From NCBI GenBank assembly GCA_029975555.1, contig JARKOY010000079.1, positions 1-64,000 on the forward strand: a stretch of 64,000 nt of DNA. Direction: 5' to 3'. A model generated the notes under the pieces. The model did no database searches and was not told the origin of the DNA. It worked only from the letters and a program-made list of their open reading frames with translations. The number at the start of each line of letters is the position of its first letter. Within the stretch, counting starts at the first letter, position 1. The position numbers were made by a program, and so were the translations under genes. The DNA comes from Spirochaetia bacterium. GTDB lineage: Bacteria; Spirochaetota; Spirochaetia; Treponematales; Rectinemataceae. Below, piece after piece: positions 38,543-48,451 of the stretch.

Positions 38543-39388
38543 TCAATCCGCATGCCGCCCCATCTCAGGCGGGTCCTCGCTGAAGTGCAGATAAGAGAAG
38601 CACTCAGGAAGATGGGAATCATAAACTCCGTGTTCGTTCAATGCCCAGCCGATAGGATCCTGGAGCTTTTTCCCATTGTACTGGAGCGATTCGAAGCGGA
38701 AGAACGCGGCACGCAACATCTCTCCATTTTTCGGGGGAAATTGCCTGTCCGCAAAAAGCCCGCGCATACCATCCCACGGAAAGGCGATCTCCACGGTCCA
38801 TCCCCGATCCACAACAGATGGATCGTTGATGGCCCCGTCCACGCGCACGGCCGTCTTCAAGCCCGGAAAATCCCAGTCCATGAACGCCCATCGCTTTCCC
38901 CGTGGATGCTTGCCGTGCCTGGTGCCGTCCTGGAAACCGCTCAGGACATCGACCTCGCGGGTATAGAGATCGAACTCAGGCTTATCGAAGCGGCTGCCGC
39001 GCCTGAGGGCACTCTGGTACACGAAGAAAACCTCGTACACAGTGTTGAACGCGTTTATTTCTAATTCGTAATAGCAATCCTCTCCGGCGATGAAGACTTC
39101 CACGTCGTTGTCGAACCATATATAAGAATCGCGCTTCGTCAGGCTTGCGCGCACCTGCGGCTCCTCGAGCCAGAACCCGACGTAGAGGGCTCTGTCGTCC
39201 CAGAGGGCTGCCATACGGGTGTCGAGCAAGGCCGGTTCTCCGGTCACGAGGTCGACAAAGCGCCTCGAGCGCGGGGCATCTTTCCAGGCCGGCTTCGAGA
39301 GGTCGCCATCGACTTCGATCGGGCGCGTCGCACGGTGACAGGTATAGTGAGCGAGCCTGTCCTCGCCCACGCCATAAGGTTCGTTCAT
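38543..39388 (-). CDS. Carbohydrate-binding family 9-like protein
   Basis: IEVDGDLSKPAWKDAPRSRRFVDL...WDDRALYVGFWLEEP...WFDNDVEVFIAG...YYELEINAFNTVYE...WTVEIAFPW. Confidence 0.8.
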   Translation of the reverse strand: MNEPYGVGEDRLAHYTCHRATRPIEVDGDLSKPAWKDAPRSRRFVDLVTGEPALLDTRMAALWDDRALYVGFWLEEPQVRASLTKRDSYIWFDNDVEVFIAGEDCYYELEINAFNTVYEVFFVYQSALRRGSRFDKPEFDLYTREVDVLSGFQDGTRHGKHPRGKRWAFMDWDFPGLKTAVRVDGAINDPSVVDRGWTVEIAFPWDGMRGLFADRQFPPKNGEMLRAAFFRFESLQYNGKKLQDPIGWALNEHGVYDSHLPECFSYLHFSEDPPEMGRHAD

Positions 39389-39505
39389 GGGCCTCTCCCT
39401 ATCTCAATATGAAATTCGGTATGAAACATGCGGCTGCACGGGAGCCGTCCGAGCGTCATTCTGCACCAGAGACCTCTTGTGAGTCAAGCACAATTGCGGC
39501 AATTT

Positions 39506-39539
39506 GTTTGTTGACTTTACAAACTATCTGAAGTATACT
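39506..39539 (+). promoter_or_regulatory. ROK-gene promoter with overlapping operator
   Basis: TTGACT (39511-39516), 17 nt, TATACT (39534-39539); inverted repeat GTTTGT-N7-ACAAAC (39506-39524) over the -35. Confidence 0.65.
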
Positions 39540-39560
39540 ACGGGCAACGTTGAGGTTTCG

Positions 39561-40760
39561 ATGAAAAGACTAGGCATTCCGCAGTACCTCGACGGCCGCA
39601 CCGGAGACAAAACGCTCAGCAAGGCCGTCAACCGCGCGCTCCTGCTTCACCTGCTTCGGGAAAAAGGGGCTTGCTCGCGCGCATCGCTCGCGAAGGACAG
39701 CGGGCTCAATAAAGTGACGGTCTCTTCACAGATCGCCGAACTCATCGAGCTCGGCATCGTCAAAGAGATCGGCGTCGGGGCATCGGAACTCGGCCGCAAG
39801 CCCATCATGCTCGAGATCGCAGGAGAAGCGGGCTACGCTTTGGGCCTGTCGATTTCGACAACCGGCCTTTTCGTCGTGGCGATGGATGCGGCTGGCAAAA
39901 TAGACCGCAGCGACTTTTTCCCTATCGAGGTGCACACGCCCGAGGCGGTGATCGACGCCATCGTGTCGGTGACCCGGAACGCGAAGAGGCGATACCGCCA
40001 GGCAAAATTTGGGCTTTTCGGAATTGGGATCGCCGTGCCTGGAACCATCGACCAAGGCACGAGGCGAGTCGTCTGCTCGGCGAAGCTCGGGTGGGAGGAC
40101 GTGCCGTTCAGTGAGGACCTTGCGAAGGTCTTTGGAGGAATTTTGCACGTAGGCAACGACGCCACCTTGGCTACAATCGCAGAGCACGAGCTCAATGCGC
40201 CCGAAGCCGACGACTTCGTGTGCCTGCTCATCGACGAGGGCATCGGGTCCGGCGCATACATCAACGGTGCGATCCACTACGGACACAACGGGCAGTTCGG
40301 CGAAGTGGGACACATGACCGTCGTCCACGACGGACTCCGCTGCCCCTGCGGCAACACCGGCTGCTGGGACCTCTATGGATCCGAGCTCGCGCTGAGGCAG
40401 GCGCTGGGCACTGCGCGGGGCGGCAAGATTCCAGACGCCGAGGAACTTTTGACCCTCGCGGCTTCTCCGCCGGACTGGAGCCAAGAGGCCTTTTCGAACT
40501 TCGTCGACTACCTCATATCCGGCATCGTCAGCATCATGAACGCAATGGCGCCATCGATGCTCGTCATCAACTGCGCGGTGCTCAGCGCATCTCCCGCGAT
40601 GTTCGAGGCGGTTAAAGCGGGCGTAGCTTCGCGAGCCCTCGCACACACCCACGTTTGCGAGATCAGGCTTTCCTCGCTTGGAAAGACGGCCCCCGCCATC
40701 GGCGCCGCAATGGCGGCCAAGGACCGCTTCTTCGAGGGGCTCATCGTAAACGAAACCTAA
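39561..40760 (+). CDS. ROK family transcriptional regulator
   Basis: N-terminal HTH (LLREKGACSRASLAKDSGLNKVTVSSQIAELIELG); ROK zinc motif GLRCPCGNTGCWDLYGSE. Confidence 0.9.
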   Translation: MKRLGIPQYLDGRTGDKTLSKAVNRALLLHLLREKGACSRASLAKDSGLNKVTVSSQIAELIELGIVKEIGVGASELGRKPIMLEIAGEAGYALGLSISTTGLFVVAMDAAGKIDRSDFFPIEVHTPEAVIDAIVSVTRNAKRRYRQAKFGLFGIGIAVPGTIDQGTRRVVCSAKLGWEDVPFSEDLAKVFGGILHVGNDATLATIAEHELNAPEADDFVCLLIDEGIGSGAYINGAIHYGHNGQFGEVGHMTVVHDGLRCPCGNTGCWDLYGSELALRQALGTARGGKIPDAEELLTLAASPPDWSQEAFSNFVDYLISGIVSIMNAMAPSMLVINCAVLSASPAMFEAVKAGVASRALAHTHVCEIRLSSLGKTAPAIGAAMAAKDRFFEGLIVNET

Positions 40761-40816
40761 AAAGAGGCCCACACGATCCACATCGTAAGGATCGATACAA
40801 TATAAGAGGAGGTTTT

Positions 40817-42118
40817 ATGAAAATCTGCAAGAAGGTGTTCATCGCTGCCCTCGTCGCTCTGGCGACCATGGGCCTCGGCGCGCAGACTTCGTCGTCCGGC
40901 GCTCCCGTCACGCTGACGGTGTACATGCAGAACGACTTAGCCAATCCGCAGTCGGCCTACTGGCCGGTCACTGTGGAAGCGTTCCAGAAGAAGTACCCGA
41001 ACATCAAGCTCGAGTTCGAATACGTGTCCGGCGAAGAATTCCACCAGAAATTCCAGGCCATGGCCGCAAGTGGAGACATCCCTGACCTTTTCACCTGCTA
41101 CGCAGGCGCCCGCTCCGGGTACATACTCGACCGAGGCATGGTCAAGGACCTCAGGCCCTATCTAACCGAAAGCTTCAAGAAGCAGTACAATCCAGCCATC
41201 TGGCAACCCCAGGGGCCGAACGGCGAGATCTACATCATCTCTCCGAACATGGCGGTCTGCACCGTCGTCTACATCAACACGAAGCTCCAGAAGCAGCTCG
41301 GCCTTTCGACCCCGAAGACCCTCGACGAGATGATCGCTCAGGTGCCGAAGATCCGGGCCGCGGGCCTTACCCCCCTCGCCTTTGGAAACAAAGCCCAGTG
41401 GCAGGCCCAGTCTCTCTGCCTCTCTATGCTCGTGGACCGCATGGGCGGAACTGCGTGGTTCGACAAGGCGATGAAAGGCACTGCCAAGTTCACCGACAAG
41501 CCCTTCGTGGATGCAATCGCCGTCATCAAGAAGATGGTCGACACGAAGCTCTTCCCTGCAGGCGTCAACCAGCTCGAAGGCCCCCAGGCATGGGGTGAGT
41601 TCGTCCAGGGCAAGGCCGTCTATCTCCTCGACGCCGGCTGGCGCATCTCTGCCCTCAAGGCCGCCGCTAACCCTGCCGACTACGCCAACTACGCCGTCAT
41701 GGCCTTTCCTGCCGTGGCCGGGGAGGTCAACCACGGCTCAAGCGCAGCGACGCTGGGCGAGGCTCTCGCCATGAACACAAAGCTCTCCGGCGCGAAGGCC
41801 GATGCAGCGTGGAAATTCCTTTCCTTTATCTATGGACAGGAAGGCTGCGAAATACTCATGAAGTACGGCACCGTCCCGACCTACAAGCTCGACTACTCCA
41901 AATTCGAGATCGACTCCCTCACCAGGCAGTACATCGACCTGATCAACAGCCAGACAATGGGCTACGTGATCGACGCCAAGATGGACAGCGAGGGCGTAAA
42001 CAACATTCTCAACCCCGGGCTCCAGGCGGTCATGATGGGAACCAAGACGCCTGCCCAGCTCGCGGCCGAATACGAGGCATGGGTCGCTGCGAACGACTCG
42101 AATCGCCGCAAAAAATAG
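40817..42118 (+). CDS. Extracellular sugar-binding protein (CUT1)
   Basis: Signal peptide MKICKKVFIAALVALATMGLGAQ; AFQKKYPNIKLEFEYVSGEEFHQKFQAMAASGDIPDLF. Confidence 0.9.
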   Translation: MKICKKVFIAALVALATMGLGAQTSSSGAPVTLTVYMQNDLANPQSAYWPVTVEAFQKKYPNIKLEFEYVSGEEFHQKFQAMAASGDIPDLFTCYAGARSGYILDRGMVKDLRPYLTESFKKQYNPAIWQPQGPNGEIYIISPNMAVCTVVYINTKLQKQLGLSTPKTLDEMIAQVPKIRAAGLTPLAFGNKAQWQAQSLCLSMLVDRMGGTAWFDKAMKGTAKFTDKPFVDAIAVIKKMVDTKLFPAGVNQLEGPQAWGEFVQGKAVYLLDAGWRISALKAAANPADYANYAVMAFPAVAGEVNHGSSAATLGEALAMNTKLSGAKADAAWKFLSFIYGQEGCEILMKYGTVPTYKLDYSKFEIDSLTRQYIDLINSQTMGYVIDAKMDSEGVNNILNPGLQAVMMGTKTPAQLAAEYEAWVAANDSNRRKK

Positions 42119-42199
42119 GAATCTCTTCCCTTTCATGATGGGCGGGCAGGGCGCGTGTGCGCTCTGCCCGTTCATTCGAAATCTCACAGGAGGCCCGAG

Positions 42200-43081
42200 G
42201 TGGTCAACGCACGATCGAAACGACGCAGTTATCTGAGCTTCGTATTACCAGCCTTCGTCATATACGCGGCCATAATGGTCTTCCCCTTGGTGTTCACCTT
42301 GGGGCTCAGTTTCACGAAATGGAAAGGCTACGGCCCAATCGAGTTCGTAGGATTTCAAAACTACGCGAGGCTGCTCTCCGATCCGGTCTTCCACATCGGT
42401 CTCAGAAACAACGTGCTCATCGTGCTCATTTCGGTTTTCGGACAGATCCCCCTCGGGCTTCTGCTCGCCTACATGCTCCACCGCCGCATGGTGAAAGGCG
42501 CAAAACTCTTCGAAATACTAATTTTTCTGCCGATCACGATCTCCTCGGTGATTGTCGCTCAGCTGTGGAACCGCGTCTTCTCGCCCGTCGGAATTTTGCC
42601 GACCATTGTGCGCCAGCTCACGGGCAACCACGACTACATCATGACGATTTTCGAGAACAAGGACTTCGCCTTCGTACCGATCATGTTTGTGCTCCTCTGG
42701 CAGCACACGAGCCTCTACATGGTAATCTTCCTCGCCAATCTCCAGCGTATCCCGGACTCGGTGATCGAGGCTGCAAAGATGGAAGGGGCGAGCGAGGGCA
42801 TCATATTCCGTAAGATTATCGTGCCGATCCTCGCTCCGGTCGTCTTCATAAACTCGATCCTCGCAATTTCTGGCAGCTTCAAGAGCTTCGACCTCATCTA
42901 CTCGATGACGGGGGGCGGACCTGCCCACCTCACCGAAGTGATGGCCGTCTACATGTACAACACGACCTTCGTGTTCCAGAACTACGGCTACGGGAGCGCG
43001 ATCTCGATCGTGATAATCCTCTTCATCGTCGCGGCCATCATGCTCACCAAAGCCGCGACCAACAAACTCAACATGGTGTAG
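42200..43081 (+). CDS. Sugar ABC transporter permease (MalF-like)
   Basis: EAAKMEGASEGIIFRKIIVPILAPVVFIN EAA loop; GTG start after CAGGAGG. Confidence 0.9.
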   Translation: MVNARSKRRSYLSFVLPAFVIYAAIMVFPLVFTLGLSFTKWKGYGPIEFVGFQNYARLLSDPVFHIGLRNNVLIVLISVFGQIPLGLLLAYMLHRRMVKGAKLFEILIFLPITISSVIVAQLWNRVFSPVGILPTIVRQLTGNHDYIMTIFENKDFAFVPIMFVLLWQHTSLYMVIFLANLQRIPDSVIEAAKMEGASEGIIFRKIIVPILAPVVFINSILAISGSFKSFDLIYSMTGGGPAHLTEVMAVYMYNTTFVFQNYGYGSAISIVIILFIVAAIMLTKAATNKLNMV

Positions 43082-43090
43082 GAGGCCGGC

Positions 43091-43939
43091 ATGCAGTATC
43101 GATCGCGTCTAGCAATAGCACCCCTTCATTGGAGGATTTCAGCCTACATCATCATGGTGCTTTTCACCCTGATCACTGTCTTTCCCCTGGTCTGGCTCGG
43201 CTACTCCTCCCTCAAGCCGAACGCGGAGATCGTACAGCACCCTCTTGCCCTGCCGCAGGCGCCCTCGTTCGACAACTACGTCCGCGCGTGGACCATGGGG
43301 GGATTGGGAACGGCCCTCGAAAATAGTCTGATCTACACAGGCATCGCCACCGTGTCGACGCTTTTTCTTGCGCTGGCCGCTGCCTTCGGCCTTGCGAAAT
43401 TCCCGTTCAAGAGCGCAAAGTTCTTCACCTGGGCCTTCTCCGTGGGGCTCATGTTGACAGTCCACGCCGTCATCGTTCCTCTGTTCCTCGCCGAAGTCCG
43501 CATCGGGCTCATCAACACGCGCCTTGGCGTCATCCTGCCCTATGTGGCCTTCGACCTCCCCATGTCGATCCTCATCGCGCTCTCGTATGTGAAGGGCATT
43601 CCCGACGCGCTCATCGAATCGGCAGAGATCGACGGGGCGAAGTACCGGCAGATATTCTGGTCCCTGATCGTGCCTCTCTCTGCGCCGGTGGCCGCAACTA
43701 TGGCGATTCTTTCCTTCCTACGGCATTGGAATGAGTTTCTCTTCGTATTCATCTTCACGACGAAGAAGGCGCTGAAGAGCCTCCCCGTGGCGATCACTCA
43801 GTTCGCCGGCAGACAGAACATCGAGTACGGCCTGCAGTACGCCTCGCTCGTCATCGGTATCATGCCCATGATCCTGTTCTACATGCTGTTCCATAGACAG
43901 CTCGTGAAAGGCTTCGGGGAAGGGGCCCTAAAAGAATAA
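43091..43939 (+). CDS. Sugar ABC transporter permease (MalG-like)
   Basis: ESAEIDGAKYRQIFWSLIVPLSAPVAATMAI EAA loop. Confidence 0.9.
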   Translation: MQYRSRLAIAPLHWRISAYIIMVLFTLITVFPLVWLGYSSLKPNAEIVQHPLALPQAPSFDNYVRAWTMGGLGTALENSLIYTGIATVSTLFLALAAAFGLAKFPFKSAKFFTWAFSVGLMLTVHAVIVPLFLAEVRIGLINTRLGVILPYVAFDLPMSILIALSYVKGIPDALIESAEIDGAKYRQIFWSLIVPLSAPVAATMAILSFLRHWNEFLFVFIFTTKKALKSLPVAITQFAGRQNIEYGLQYASLVIGIMPMILFYMLFHRQLVKGFGEGALKE

Positions 43940-44009
43940 TTTCTTAAAGAAATAACCCGGGCCCCAGGCTCCCCTGTCTTTTTTCGAACAAAAGCGGCGC
44001 TAGGCCGCG

Positions 44010-44528
44010 TCACGGGCTCGGCGGCGGCGCCCCCTCGGCCCCTCCAGGCACGTCCCCAAGGCTCTGGAAGCTCATTTCTCCGGCAGGAGGACCCGACTCC
44101 TGGGCCTCCTCGATCTGCTCTGCCACGGTAAAAGGCTCGATCCATGGCTCGATGCCAGCGACCAGTTTCGGCACCGATATGATCATCATGTCGCTCCAGA
44201 GGGGGACAGTGAATGTCTTCTCGATGGTGCTGTTGTCGTCAAAAATGTTTATTTTAATGGTATGCTTCTGCCCCTGGACCAGCGCCTTGTCGCGGTCTCC
44301 AGGGTAATATTCCGAAGATTCCTGTTTATCTATCGAGACTTCCATGCCGTTGATGGCGCGGTACGAGCCGTCGGCCGCATCCTTGTTGTCGATGAGAATC
44401 GTGTGCCGCCTGCCTGAATAAATCATCAGCACCATGATCAGCACATAGACAATCAGCAAAGCGCCCCGAATGAGCAGACGGCGGGTTTTTGTGTTCGAAG
44501 CGCCTTTTGCATTTGCAGTACCGTTCAT
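44010..44528 (-). CDS. Uncharacterised single-TM protein, last gene of the DUF3798 ABC operon
   Basis: MNGTANAKGASNTKTRRLLIRGALLIVYVLIMVLMIYSGRRHTILIDNKDAADGSYRAINGMEVSID...; ATG overlaps upstream permease stop. Confidence 0.75.
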   Translation of the reverse strand: MNGTANAKGASNTKTRRLLIRGALLIVYVLIMVLMIYSGRRHTILIDNKDAADGSYRAINGMEVSIDKQESSEYYPGDRDKALVQGQKHTIKINIFDDNSTIEKTFTVPLWSDMMIISVPKLVAGIEPWIEPFTVAEQIEEAQESGPPAGEMSFQSLGDVPGGAEGAPPPSP

Positions 44529-45670
44529 GCCTGTCCCCCATTTCCGACCGCAGTCTCGCCGCTCCTCTTCGCCGGGCTGGCCTGGCTCCCCCGCAACCCA
44601 AGGCGCGCGTCCGCCGCAGCCTTCCTTGTCCTCCACGCGTAGAGCACGAGCGAGAGCGCGATGACCCCATACCCGATGAACTGTCGGAAATATTCGCCGA
44701 TCATCGCCGAGCCGAAGAGCTTCTGCCCCGCGAGCGGCGACACTACAAACATGGCGTGCAGCAGCATGACGCCCACGAACACGTTGGCGATGCTCGCGTG
44801 CGTCACCGAAGCTCCTCCGACGAGGATCGCGGCCACCGCGAAGAATCCCGTCTGATCGTGCGCGTTGTAGGTCGCGAGGTTCCCCATATTCTGGAGGAAG
44901 ATGATCTGTCCCGCGCAGGCGAGCACCGTCGAAATGATGATCGCCACGATGCGCGTCTTTTCGACCGGAATGCCGGCCGCTTCCGCCACTGCCATGTCCT
45001 GGCCCACGGCCCTCATATCCTGCCCCAGCTTCGTCCTCTTGAACCACACCACGAACACGCACAGAAGCGCGATGACGACGAAGGTCACGAGGGGTATCGA
45101 GAACCCGCCCACGCGCAGCATGACGATGTTGTCGAGCGACTGCCGCACCGACTCGAGGTTGAGCGTATTGCGGATGCCGTAGCCCCGCGACAGCACGATG
45201 GCCTTGTTGCCCATCGGGATGACCGAGCCCAGCATGTACATCACGAAGAACTGGTAAATGCCGTTGATGAAGAAAGCCAGGATGTAGCCCGTGACCATCT
45301 CGCGGCCCTTCGCCCTGTTCATGACGAGGCCGCATATCCACCCGAGGAACACCGAAATCGGCAAGCCCACCAGCAGCGCGAACACAAGACCCTGCCAGTT
45401 CGCGATGCCGTAGTTCACAGCGAAGATAAGCCCGATCTGGCCGGCCATCGCGCCCAGCGTCATGCCGAAGTTCAGCCCCATGCCTGCGTAGATCGGCAGG
45501 AGGAGCGCCAGGACGAGGAAGGAGTTACGCCCCAACCTCGTGATGATTTCCTGCAGAATATACTTGACCGAGAGGCCCGAAGGTGGAATCGCGGCCAGCG
45601 TGATGATGACGAAAATGATGACGACTGCATATCGCGAGAACAACGTAGAAAGTTTTTTCCGTGCGCTCAT
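44525..45670 (-). CDS. ABC transporter permease (branched/ribose-type)
   Basis: YAGMGLNFGMTLGAMAGQIGLI, GQDMRAVGQDMAVAEAAGIPVEKTRI, FAVAAILVGGASVTHA. Confidence 0.85.
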   Translation of the reverse strand: MSARKKLSTLFSRYAVVIIFVIITLAAIPPSGLSVKYILQEIITRLGRNSFLVLALLLPIYAGMGLNFGMTLGAMAGQIGLIFAVNYGIANWQGLVFALLVGLPISVFLGWICGLVMNRAKGREMVTGYILAFFINGIYQFFVMYMLGSVIPMGNKAIVLSRGYGIRNTLNLESVRQSLDNIVMLRVGGFSIPLVTFVVIALLCVFVVWFKRTKLGQDMRAVGQDMAVAEAAGIPVEKTRIVAIIISTVLACAGQIIFLQNMGNLATYNAHDQTGFFAVAAILVGGASVTHASIANVFVGVMLLHAMFVVSPLAGQKLFGSAMIGEYFRQFIGYGVIALSLVLYAWRTRKAAADARLGLRGSQASPAKRSGETAVGNGGQA

Positions 45671-46710
45671 TTTGACACCTTTATCTTGCGCGTGAGCGCG
45701 TAGAGAATCATGCCGTTCGATACGATAATCCGTATGACTTCCGACATATCAGTCTGTAACAGCGAGTTGATCACCGAGGGCGTCATGGTCAGAAGCCCTT
45801 GGAACAGAATGGTCCCCACGAGCACATTCACCATGCTCGCCTTATTGATGCTCGCCCCTCCGATGAGGATCGCGGCGACCGCGGGGAACACCATCGGGCT
45901 GGGCGCCGTATAGAGCTGGATGAAGCCGAAGCTCTGCTCGTACACGATGATCCCCACAGCCCCCAAAAAGGTCGAGATGATGACGGAGATCGTGCGCATC
46001 TTGTCGACGTCCACGCCGGAAGCGCGCGCGAAGTCGGGGTTGGACCCCACCGCCGTCATGGCCGTGCCGGTCTTCGTGCGCAAAAACAGCCACATAAGGA
46101 AGGCGAACAGCGCGACGAACAATAGAAGCCCCGTCGGAAACACGAAGAACTCGCCTATTTTGATCGCCAGAAAGTCGTTCAGTATGTGCAGCCAGTAGTT
46201 TTCGACCGAAATGGTGGTCCTAAGGCCCTTGCCCGCGTAGCCCCAGACCATCGTCGGGTTGCTGTAGGGCAGGACAAGCCACATGATGCACATGAACATG
46301 ATGAACGAGAAGCCCACGTACATCGCGATGGTCATCTCCTCGCCCTTCACCTTATTGAGGAGTTTGGCGTAGAACCAGCCGAAAACAATCGAAAACGGCG
46401 CAGCCAGCACGATTGCGCCCAAAAAGCCCAGCATCCCATGCAGCTCGAGCTGCAGCGAGAGCGTCGCGCCCAGAAGCCCGGACACCAGGCCCAGCGCAAG
46501 GCCGAAGTTGAGGCCGCAGCCCGATTGGATCATCGGCACCATCGCCAACACCATGATGGCGTTCTGCCCAAAGCGATTTAGCACATCGGAAATCGACGCG
46601 TCGAGTCGGACGCGGACGAAGGGCGCCATGATGAACAGCCCCACCAAAAAGAAGAATATGATGATGCGGGGCCATCCGAAGTCCTGAATGAATGTCTTAA
46701 GATTACGCAT
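45667..46710 (-). CDS. ABC transporter permease (branched/ribose-type)
   Basis: QSGCGLNFGLALGLVSGLLGA, GTAMTAVGSNPDFARASGVDVDKMRTI, VAAILIGGASINKAS. Confidence 0.85.
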   Translation of the reverse strand: MRNLKTFIQDFGWPRIIIFFFLVGLFIMAPFVRVRLDASISDVLNRFGQNAIMVLAMVPMIQSGCGLNFGLALGLVSGLLGATLSLQLELHGMLGFLGAIVLAAPFSIVFGWFYAKLLNKVKGEEMTIAMYVGFSFIMFMCIMWLVLPYSNPTMVWGYAGKGLRTTISVENYWLHILNDFLAIKIGEFFVFPTGLLLFVALFAFLMWLFLRTKTGTAMTAVGSNPDFARASGVDVDKMRTISVIISTFLGAVGIIVYEQSFGFIQLYTAPSPMVFPAVAAILIGGASINKASMVNVLVGTILFQGLLTMTPSVINSLLQTDMSEVIRIIVSNGMILYALTRKIKVSK

Positions 46711-48304
46711 TGACGGCCTCCTCCGCAGTGGCACCCGACATGAGTAGACCAAATTCGGAGATATCCGCTGTCGGCGGCAAGATGCCAGCGATTCTCCCTT
46801 CGTCGACGATGGCGATGCGGTCGCAGATCGAACGCAGCTCCTCGAGCTCGCTCGACACCATGACGATGGTCGTCCCGAAGTCGCGGTTGTAGTGGTGCAG
46901 CGTGTCGAGCACGAGCTTCTTCGCGCCCACGTCGATGCCCCGCGTCGGCTCCGACACGAACATCAGCCGCGGTTTGATCGCAAACGCCTTTGCGAGGCAG
47001 ACTTTCTGCTGATTGCCGCCGGAAAGCTCCTTGGCCTTCTGCTTCGTGCTCGTGCACTTGATGTCGAGAAGCTTCACGTATTCCTGGCAGAGTGCCTCCA
47101 TCGCCTTCTCGTCTCGCTGGGAAAAGAGGCCGAAGAGCACCTTCTTTAGGTACTGTCCATGCACCTGTATGGCGGTGAAGGCGATGTTCCATTCGAGGCT
47201 CTCGTCGAGGAGGAGTCCTACCCCACGCCTGTCCTCCGAGACAAAGGCCATCCCCATCGCGAGGGCCTTTGCCGGAGCATTGAGGGGCACGGCCTCGCCG
47301 TCGAGGGATACCTCGCCGCCGGCCGGGAACAGCCCCATGATGCCGTTAGGAATGCCGAGCTTGCCCTGTCCTGCCAATCCCCCGATGCCGAATATCTCCC
47401 CCTGCCGCACCTCAAAGGACACATCGCGCACGGTCTCGCCGGGCATGTCGACCCACAGGTGTTGCACGGTGAATACGGTCTTCGCAAAACTCCGCGCCTC
47501 TGAGTGCCGTCCGCCTTCGCCGAGCGAGCGACCGACCATCCAGGAGGCGACGTCGCGCAGACTGATGTTCTCGTTGACCGTATCCTTGACGACGTGGCCG
47601 TCGCGGAGCACGACGACGCGGTTCGCGATGGCCAAGACTTCCTGAAGGCGGTGAGAAATAAAGATAATCGCGATACCTTCCGAAGCGAGGCGCCTGAGGG
47701 TCTCGAGCAGCACCTCGGCCTCAGATTCGGTGAGGACCGCGGTTGGTTCGTCGAGGATGAGGATGCGCGTCTGTTCGCGGTCGATTTCTCGAGCGATTTC
47801 GGTGAATTGCTTGTGGCCCACCGGCATCTCGGAGACCAGCATGTCGGGGTCGAGCTCCACGCCGAGCTTGGCGATCGCCTTTCTGGCCCGCTCGCGCATC
47901 TTGTCGCGCAGAAGCACGCTCATGCGGTCGCCGAAGACATCGTTGAGGATGCTCGGGCGCATGGATTCGCGGTTGAGCACGATATTTTCAGTCGTGGTGA
48001 AGCCGGGGATGAGGCTGAATTCCTGATGGACCATGCCGAGGCCAGCATCGAGGGCATCGAAGGGGCTCGAAAAATGAACCTCAGCCCCTCCGATCTTGAT
48101 GCTGCCCTGAAACCCTCCGGTCTCCATGATGACGGGCATGCCGAAAAGAATGCGCATGAGCGTGGTCTTCCCTGCCCCGTTTTCTCCCACGAGGCCCAAG
48201 ATCTCGCCCTCATGGAGATCGAAGCTCACGTCATGCAAAACGACGTTTCCATAAAAATCTTTGGAAACATGTTCGATGGAAAGAAGAGGTCTTCCATTCG
48301 TCAT
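46703..48304 (-). CDS. ABC transporter ATP-binding protein, two nucleotide-binding domains (sugar/nucleoside type)
   Basis: GLVGENGAGKTTLMRILFG, ILDEPTAVLTESEAE, LSGGNQQKVCLAKAF. Confidence 0.9.
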   Translation of the reverse strand: MTNGRPLLSIEHVSKDFYGNVVLHDVSFDLHEGEILGLVGENGAGKTTLMRILFGMPVIMETGGFQGSIKIGGAEVHFSSPFDALDAGLGMVHQEFSLIPGFTTTENIVLNRESMRPSILNDVFGDRMSVLLRDKMRERARKAIAKLGVELDPDMLVSEMPVGHKQFTEIAREIDREQTRILILDEPTAVLTESEAEVLLETLRRLASEGIAIIFISHRLQEVLAIANRVVVLRDGHVVKDTVNENISLRDVASWMVGRSLGEGGRHSEARSFAKTVFTVQHLWVDMPGETVRDVSFEVRQGEIFGIGGLAGQGKLGIPNGIMGLFPAGGEVSLDGEAVPLNAPAKALAMGMAFVSEDRRGVGLLLDESLEWNIAFTAIQVHGQYLKKVLFGLFSQRDEKAMEALCQEYVKLLDIKCTSTKQKAKELSGGNQQKVCLAKAFAIKPRLMFVSEPTRGIDVGAKKLVLDTLHHYNRDFGTTIVMVSSELEELRSICDRIAIVDEGRIAGILPPTADISEFGLLMSGATAEEAVNA

Positions 48305-48451
48305 AATAATTCCATGGTAAAAGGGTTTACGAAAAAATAACCCGTATCCCGACGACGCCTGAATACGGGCCGGAATGCGCCGCCACCTTCGGCGGCCTCA
48401 GAAAAGAGAAAAGAGGGGCCGCCCACATCGTGGACAGCCCCACAGGCACGT

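Noticed and set aside
37598-39064. 488-aa plus-strand ORF spanning two genes
   Set aside because: Antisense to M81 peptidase and CBM9 genes, crosses their intergenic gap without a start signal
44010-45341. 443-aa minus-strand ORF extending the small membrane protein upstream
   Set aside because: The N-terminal ~270 aa are an out-of-frame reading of the permease; the real start is the ATG at 44528
48360-48440. Several short GC stems between the DUF3798 gene and its ABC ATPase
   Set aside because: Lies within the operon and lacks a U-run; could be an intercistronic stability element but not supportable by eye
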